Assembly: GCA_041477005.1 (NCBI GenBank)
Contig: JBGOUJ010000270.1
Span: 1-9,749 of the forward strand
Source of the DNA: JBGOUJ01 sp041477005
GTDB taxonomy: Bacteria; Acidobacteriota; Terriglobia; Bryobacterales; JACQDG01
Length of the DNA: 9,749 nt
Direction: 5' to 3'
Positions 6,367-9,749 of this stretch are shown here, piece by piece (the first letter of the stretch is position 1; each line of letters opens with the position of its first letter). Under the pieces are notes generated by a model, which did no database searches, was not told the DNA's origin, and saw nothing but the letters and a program-made list of their open reading frames with translations. The translations under genes were made by a program, and so were the position numbers.

Positions 6367-7050
6367 ATGATCACTGTCGCTGCTTGTGAATCGCAACCGA
6401 TCGTTGTGGAGGGCCTGCGTCGAAGCCTGGAGGCAACCAAGGACTTGCAGTTCGTCGGCGCGGTGGGGACCCCGAAAGCCGCCCTCGAGTTGGTGGACCA
6501 ACAGAAGCCTTTGGTTTACCTCATCGACAAGGCCTTCGGCACCAAGGCCGTGTTTCAGCTCATCGCCGACATGAAGGCGCGCTCGCCGCAGACCGAGCCG
6601 ATTCTCTGGGCGGCGGAGATCAGCGAGATCGAGTCGTTCCGGGCGCTCCAGGTCGGGGCGCGGGGCATCCTGAAGAAAACCCTGCCGGTCAACACCATCC
6701 TCGATTGCCTGCGCACGGTGGCGCGCGGTAACATCTGGATCGAGAACTCGATTTCGGACCAGTTCGTGGGGTTCATCAACCGCCGTAACACGCCTCACTT
6801 GACAGCGCGCGAGGAAGAGATCGTCGCCCTGGTCACGCGGGGGCTGAAGAACAAGCAAATCGCCGACGCCCTCTGCATCACCACCGGGACGGTGAAGGTC
6901 CACCTGATGCATATCTTCGAGAAGACGGGCGTAAAGGATCGCTTCGAGCTGGCCATGTACGGCCGGCGCATGGATGCCGGCTCGCTCGAGCTCGAGGACG
7001 ACCAGGCCACGGCCCTGGTCGCGACCACGACGGGCGGCCCCGTCCGATAA
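6367..7050 (+). CDS. LuxR/NarL-family response regulator with atypical receiver domain
   Basis: The protein is 227 aa from ATG 6367, or 229 aa from GTG 6361; residue numbers here use the longer form. The N-terminal half has a receiver-like layout: ACESQPIVVEGL (8-19), VYLIDK with D56 at the phosphoacceptor place, ILWAAE (81-86) and GILKKTLP with a conserved Lys (K105 or K106). The acidic pair that normally binds Mg2+ is Cys-Glu (9-10), and the switch Thr/Ser is missing in ILWAAE. The C-terminal LuxR HTH (146-203) is intact: HLTAREEEIVALVTRGLKNK, then TTGTVKVHLMHIFEKTGV with the recognition helix. It should bind DNA as a dimer. No histidine kinase gene is in the window. Upstream direct repeats and a dyad on the promoter suggest tight control, perhaps by the protein itself. 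The family is certain; normal phosphorylation is not. Confidence 0.88.
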   Translation: MITVAACESQPIVVEGLRRSLEATKDLQFVGAVGTPKAALELVDQQKPLVYLIDKAFGTKAVFQLIADMKARSPQTEPILWAAEISEIESFRALQVGARGILKKTLPVNTILDCLRTVARGNIWIENSISDQFVGFINRRNTPHLTAREEEIVALVTRGLKNKQIADALCITTGTVKVHLMHIFEKTGVKDRFELAMYGRRMDAGSLELEDDQATALVATTTGGPVR

Positions 7051-7070
7051 GTTTTTCATGTTCCGGTTCC

Positions 7071-7086
7071 CCCGGCCGTGGCTGGG
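7071..7086 (+). terminator. Weak hairpin after the response regulator gene
   Basis: CCCGGC (7071-7076) pairs with GCTGGG (7081-7086), including one G-T pair, around a CGTG loop, 20 bp after the stop codon. No T-run follows it, so it is at best a Rho-aided or weak terminator. Confidence 0.2.
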
Positions 7087-7133
7087 CCTCGCCTTGCAGA
7101 GACGCCGGGCGGGCTGGTTAGGGCCTGTCAAGA

Positions 7134-7225
7134 AATAACAGTGCCAACCGCTCCCTGACGGTCGCGGAAGGGCTTTCTGAGCCACGCGCGTGAGCAAGCC
7201 GACTCGGCGTGCTGGCACGGTAATT
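7134..7225. repeat. Structured intergenic element with imperfect terminal inverted repeats
   Basis: AATAACAGTGCCAAC (7134-7148) and the reverse complement of 7211-7225 match at 12 of 15 positions. Inside is a bulged stem made of GCTC/GAGC (7150-7153/7192-7195), ACG/CGT (7158-7160/7189-7191), CGCG/CGCG (7163-7166/7185-7188) and GGCT/AGCC (7171-7174/7180-7183). A small hairpin GCCG-ACT-CGGC follows (7198-7208). From memory, the core around CTCCCTGACGGTCGCGG resembles an intergenic repeat common in Solibacter-like acidobacteria; I could not check this. It lies between two convergent genes, so it may be a MITE/REP-type repeat, a two-way terminator, or both. Confidence 0.5.
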
Positions 7226-7243
7226 CTATGACGGGCCCTCAGT

Positions 7244-8767
7244 TTAGTTCCCGGTGGGCGAATAGAGATAGTCTCCTTGCAAGAAAGGCCCGTCGATGTG
7301 CTCGACGAAGCGGTAGTTCCGGCGGATCGCTTCGAGCTGAGAAGGCGGTAATGACGGCAGTTCCGGAGGCCGCGGCCCGTTCCTCGGCTGGAAGACGTCT
7401 TCGTAGAGCAGCACCAGGCCAAACCTTTTTTCCGACAAGTCCCGGAGAACCGGCTCGGGATCCAGGCGGCCGGCTTCCACCAGCAGCGTGTATATCAGCG
7501 GCTCAACCTCGAGGCGACGACCAGCCTGGACCAGTGGACCGAGCTGGACCGACAGGATGCGGCCTCGATCCGCCGCCAGATAGGGCTGGAGCTGGGCATA
7601 TTCGGCGCGATGCAGTGTTTCCGAAACTGCCTTCTCGAGCAATACCCTCCCGCTGATGACGAGATTCAAAACGATGTGAAACAACAGAGGGATCTGGAGG
7701 AGCGTCACGGCGCTCGGAGATCCGCGAAACGAGAGCGGGAAGAAACGGAGCTGGTGCAGCGTCCAGCCGGCGCAGATCCCCAGCACAACCATCGTTTCGA
7801 GGTGATAGTTCAGATCGGAGCCGATCTTGGAGCTCGTGGCCAGCAGCAGCAGGGCCGACGCCGCCAGGTACATGTAGAGAGGATGAAGGCCGCGCCGGAA
7901 GGCGGCCGGCGCCCCTGCCAGGGCGATTACGATCAAGCCGCCGGCGGCCGGCGCCAGGTACCGCAAATGCTCCAGAAGCTTCCGGAAGCTGAAAGGATTG
8001 AGGTTGGCCCACAGCACGTTTTCGACGAAGCCGCCGGCGGTCCAGTGGTTCAAAGCGAGCACCAGCGTAGCGAGGGGGACTCCGATGGCGGCAAGCAATA
8101 TGGCGGCCCGGCGGCGCTCCTCGATCAGCAGAAAAAGACAAATGGTTCCGGCGGCGGCGAGCATGGTCTGCTTCGTCGAGAGGGCCAGGGCGAGGAAGCA
8201 ACCGGTCCATACCAGCGGGCGCGGTTTCCGAGTCTTGCGGTAGCGGAAATACTGATAGACGGCGAAAAGCGAGAAGAAGACGCCGAGCATGTCGATCTGG
8301 CCGACCGTTGCCCAGGCGGCAAGGTTTGCCGTGGAAGCGATCAGCAGCGTGCCGGTCCAGGTGGCAAGGCGGTCTTCGGTCAGCAAGGCCAGCAGACGCC
8401 GGGCCACGACCAGCACGCCGAGAAGGGCGGCGAATGAAAAAATGCGGCCGGCGAGGAAGATGGGCAGCCCGAGTCGATAAGCTGCGGCCTGAAGCAGGTA
8501 GAAGCACGGCATATAAGCCGTGACCGTGTAGGGATAGCGATCGAGTCGATGGTAGATGCCGAACCCGGTTGCCAGATTGCGGGAGTGATTCGCGACCACC
8601 GACTCGGCCTGAGTGAACTCGTGCCGAGACCAAAACAGCAGCGCCAGGTGGGCGGCGAGCGTTAGAGCGACTGCGCCTGTAGAGACGAGGAGGAAGCGGC
8701 GGACATAGCGCTCCATTCGCAGCTCGCGCGGCGAGGTTCCGGCCAGGGGTGTTTCCAGTTGGGTCAC
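7244..8767 (-). CDS. Multi-spanning membrane protein, GT-C glycosyltransferase-like
   Basis: A 507-aa protein. After a short cytoplasmic N-terminus, a first hydrophobic helix (about 25-46) is followed by a loop with E50 and E55 (EFTQAES), where GT-C enzymes carry their acidic residues. GIYHRLDRYPYTVTAYMP (near 69-86) matches the 'Y-x-YPP-x-y' type region of PMT_2/GT87-like proteins. About ten further helices follow, including WATVGQIDMLGVFFSLFAVY. The last roughly 120 residues are soluble, probably periplasmic. The family fits a polyprenyl-phosphate-sugar-dependent glycosyltransferase, but the match is weaker than for the gene at 4382-5941, and substrate is unknown. The start is GTG 8767, supported by TAGGGA 6 nt upstream and a TATACT box at 8800-8805; ATG 8716 is an alternative. 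It converges on the response regulator across 193 bp and diverges from the next GT-C-like gene. Confidence 0.75.
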   Translation of the reverse strand: MTQLETPLAGTSPRELRMERYVRRFLLVSTGAVALTLAAHLALLFWSRHEFTQAESVVANHSRNLATGFGIYHRLDRYPYTVTAYMPCFYLLQAAAYRLGLPIFLAGRIFSFAALLGVLVVARRLLALLTEDRLATWTGTLLIASTANLAAWATVGQIDMLGVFFSLFAVYQYFRYRKTRKPRPLVWTGCFLALALSTKQTMLAAAGTICLFLLIEERRRAAILLAAIGVPLATLVLALNHWTAGGFVENVLWANLNPFSFRKLLEHLRYLAPAAGGLIVIALAGAPAAFRRGLHPLYMYLAASALLLLATSSKIGSDLNYHLETMVVLGICAGWTLHQLRFFPLSFRGSPSAVTLLQIPLLFHIVLNLVISGRVLLEKAVSETLHRAEYAQLQPYLAADRGRILSVQLGPLVQAGRRLEVEPLIYTLLVEAGRLDPEPVLRDLSEKRFGLVLLYEDVFQPRNGPRPPELPSLPPSQLEAIRRNYRFVEHIDGPFLQGDYLYSPTGN

Positions 8768-8773
8768 GGAATG

Positions 8774-8779
8774 TCCCTA
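8774..8779 (-). promoter_or_regulatory. Ribosome binding site supporting GTG 8767
   Basis: On the - strand TAGGGA ends 6 nt before GTG 8767, a normal Shine-Dalgarno distance. It decides for this GTG over the internal ATG at 8716. It is one of the few clear ribosome binding sites in the window. Confidence 0.5.
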
Positions 8780-8799
8780 CGAGAAGACAATCGGCACGT

Positions 8800-8828
8800 A
8801 GTATACGGGAGTAGACCTGTGAGACCCA
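8800..8828 (-). promoter_or_regulatory. Putative promoter of the GT-C-like gene at 8767
   Basis: On the - strand, TGGGTC (8823-8828), a 17-bp spacer and TATACT (8800-8805) repeat the layout seen before the other - strand GT-C gene. Including two bases upstream, GATGGGTCTC here and GATGGGACCC there lie at exactly the same distance from TATACT. The leader would be about 26 nt. Confidence 0.45.
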
Positions 8829-8905
8829 TCAGGACCCCACTCTAGTTTGCTCGGTTTTTTCTCGTAATGCGCGCGGGGGAGGCCTGCCCTCAAGGGTCGA
8901 TCCCC

Positions 8906-8911
8906 TATACT
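8906..8911 (+). promoter_or_regulatory. Putative -10 box (TATACT) of the right-edge GT-C gene
   Basis: TATACT lies 10 nt before ATG 8922. Transcription would start about 3-5 nt before the ATG. No Shine-Dalgarno sequence fits in that space, so the message is probably leaderless or nearly so. No clear -35 is seen. Confidence 0.42.
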
Positions 8912-8921
8912 GGAATCCGCC

Positions 8922-9749
8922 ATGTGGAAGCGACTCGCGCCTTGGGTTTGCCTGGCCGTCGTACTGGGGGTGTTTCTCTGGTATTTGGACCGGTGGCACC
9001 CGGGTGCTTTGTTCGGCTTTTATCACGACGATACGGTCTATTTCAGCGCCGCGCAGGCGCTCGCCGAGGGGCGGGGCCGGATTCTGCCGAGTCTTCCGGG
9101 CCCGGAGGGCGCCCCGCCACGGCAAACGAAATATCCGCCGCTCTATCCCTGGCTGCTCTCGTGGATCTGGAGGTGGTGGCCTTCCTTTCCTTCGAACATC
9201 GCGCCGGCGGTGTGGATGACCGCGCTGTTTGCCTGCTGGTTTCTCATTGCCGCCTTTCAGTTGCTGCGTGGCCTGGTCGGGGTTGGGGACTGGCCGGCGC
9301 TGCTGCTGGTGACGTTGTGCGCGTTTCAGCGGAACACAGTATTGCTGAGCGGCGCTGTCTTGAGCGACGTGCCGTTCCTGGCGCTGGCGCTGACGGCGGC
9401 GGTAGCGGCGGACTCGGCCATGCGCCCGCAAGGCCGAGCGGCGCCCGTGGTGGCGACAGGGATTTTGGCCGGCCTTTCCGTGCTGACCCGCAGTTTTGGA
9501 GTGGCCGTCATCGCCGGGATCGCCGCCGCTGCTTTCTATCGCCGGGCGTTCCGGCAGGCTGTCCTGTTTTGCCTGGTGGCAGCGCCGCTACTGGTGGGGG
9601 CCTTCCTTCCTCACTCGCAGTTCTCCGGTGTTGCGAATGCGGACGGCCTCGGCTGGCGCGAGACGTGGTTGTTTTATACCAGCTACCTCGATTTCTGGAA
9701 GCTCTGCGTGCCTCGCGCGGACGTGCTGCTGGCAATGCTCGCGGAAAAC
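8922..9749 (+). CDS. GT-C-type membrane glycosyltransferase-like protein, 3' truncated by window edge
   Basis: The ATG at 8922 opens 276 codons without a stop to the window edge. The first helix (about 7-22) is followed by FYHDDTVYFSAAQALAEG (33-50). The HDD motif (35-37) in the first outer loop is a typical GT-C/PMT_2 feature. TKYPPLYPWLLSW (69-81) is the usual 'K-YPP-lYP' segment of this superfamily. At least five more hydrophobic helices follow, with LSDVPFLALALTAAV near 146-160 and a conserved-looking LTRSFG near 191-196. The enzyme would sit in the inner membrane and transfer sugar from a lipid-phosphate donor on the outer face. Acceptor and sugar are unknown. It diverges from the GT-C-like gene on the other strand across a 154-bp gap holding both putative promoters. 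The C-terminal part is not visible. Confidence 0.8.
   Translation, partial: MWKRLAPWVCLAVVLGVFLWYLDRWHPGALFGFYHDDTVYFSAAQALAEGRGRILPSLPGPEGAPPRQTKYPPLYPWLLSWIWRWWPSFPSNIAPAVWMTALFACWFLIAAFQLLRGLVGVGDWPALLLVTLCAFQRNTVLLSGAVLSDVPFLALALTAAVAADSAMRPQGRAAPVVATGILAGLSVLTRSFGVAVIAGIAAAAFYRRAFRQAVLFCLVAAPLLVGAFLPHSQFSGVANADGLGWRETWLFYTSYLDFWKLCVPRADVLLAMLAEN

Noticed and set aside
6247..7422. 391-codon - strand frame across the response regulator and the repeat
   Set aside because: Ser/Arg-rich, no recognisable motif, covers regulatory repeats and a certain gene on the other strand.
7610..8437. 275-codon + strand frame opposite the second GT-C-like gene
   Set aside because: Charged low-complexity product, antisense to a hydrophobic protein with a sound start and ribosome binding site.

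Overview
This is a GC-rich window (about 60-65% by eye) with tightly packed genes on both strands. Most of them concern polyprenyl-phosphate-type glycosylation and cell-surface chemistry. Gene style, the Gfo/Idh/MocA-like tail at the left edge, the MFS/spermidine-synthase-like membrane fusion and a structured intergenic repeat near 7.1 kb suggest an acidobacterium (Solibacter/Bryobacter-like). That assignment is inference; there is no rRNA or marker gene to settle it.

Left block, + strand (1-4385): the end of a Gfo/Idh/MocA-type oxidoreductase; a class I SAM methyltransferase; a family-2 glycosyltransferase overlapping it by 14 bp; a doubtful 43-codon frame; and an 805-aa membrane protein fused to a spermidine-synthase-like domain. 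The methyltransferase, glycosyltransferase and probably the fusion protein look like one transcription unit.

Middle block, - strand (4382-5941): a multi-spanning GT-C-type glycosyltransferase (PMT_2/ArnT-like). Its stop codon interlocks with that of the fusion gene in a shared CTAG. I place its start at GTG 5941, not at the upstream ATG 6013, because a TATACT -10 box and non-gene-like codons lie between them.

Regulatory stretch (5942-6366): about 425 bp, AT-richer, without a convincing gene. It holds inverted repeats, six CTAG tetramers, three copies of AAAANTCTGAT (two of them inside a 16-bp direct repeat with a 22-bp period) and a 7-9-7 dyad on a putative -10 box. It lies upstream of a LuxR/NarL-type response regulator (6367-7050, +) whose receiver domain lacks part of the usual acidic pocket and the switch Thr/Ser.

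Right block: a structured repeat (7134-7225) lies between the regulator and a second GT-C-like membrane protein (7244-8767, -). A third GT-C-like gene (8922 to the window end, +) diverges from it and is cut by the edge.

Working model (inference): a GT2 that could charge a polyprenyl phosphate with sugar is clustered with three GT-C enzymes that could use such donors. Several of these genes have TATACT-type -10 boxes very close to the start codon, suggesting leaderless or near-leaderless mRNAs. I see no CRISPR array, tRNA, rRNA, phage or transposase gene.
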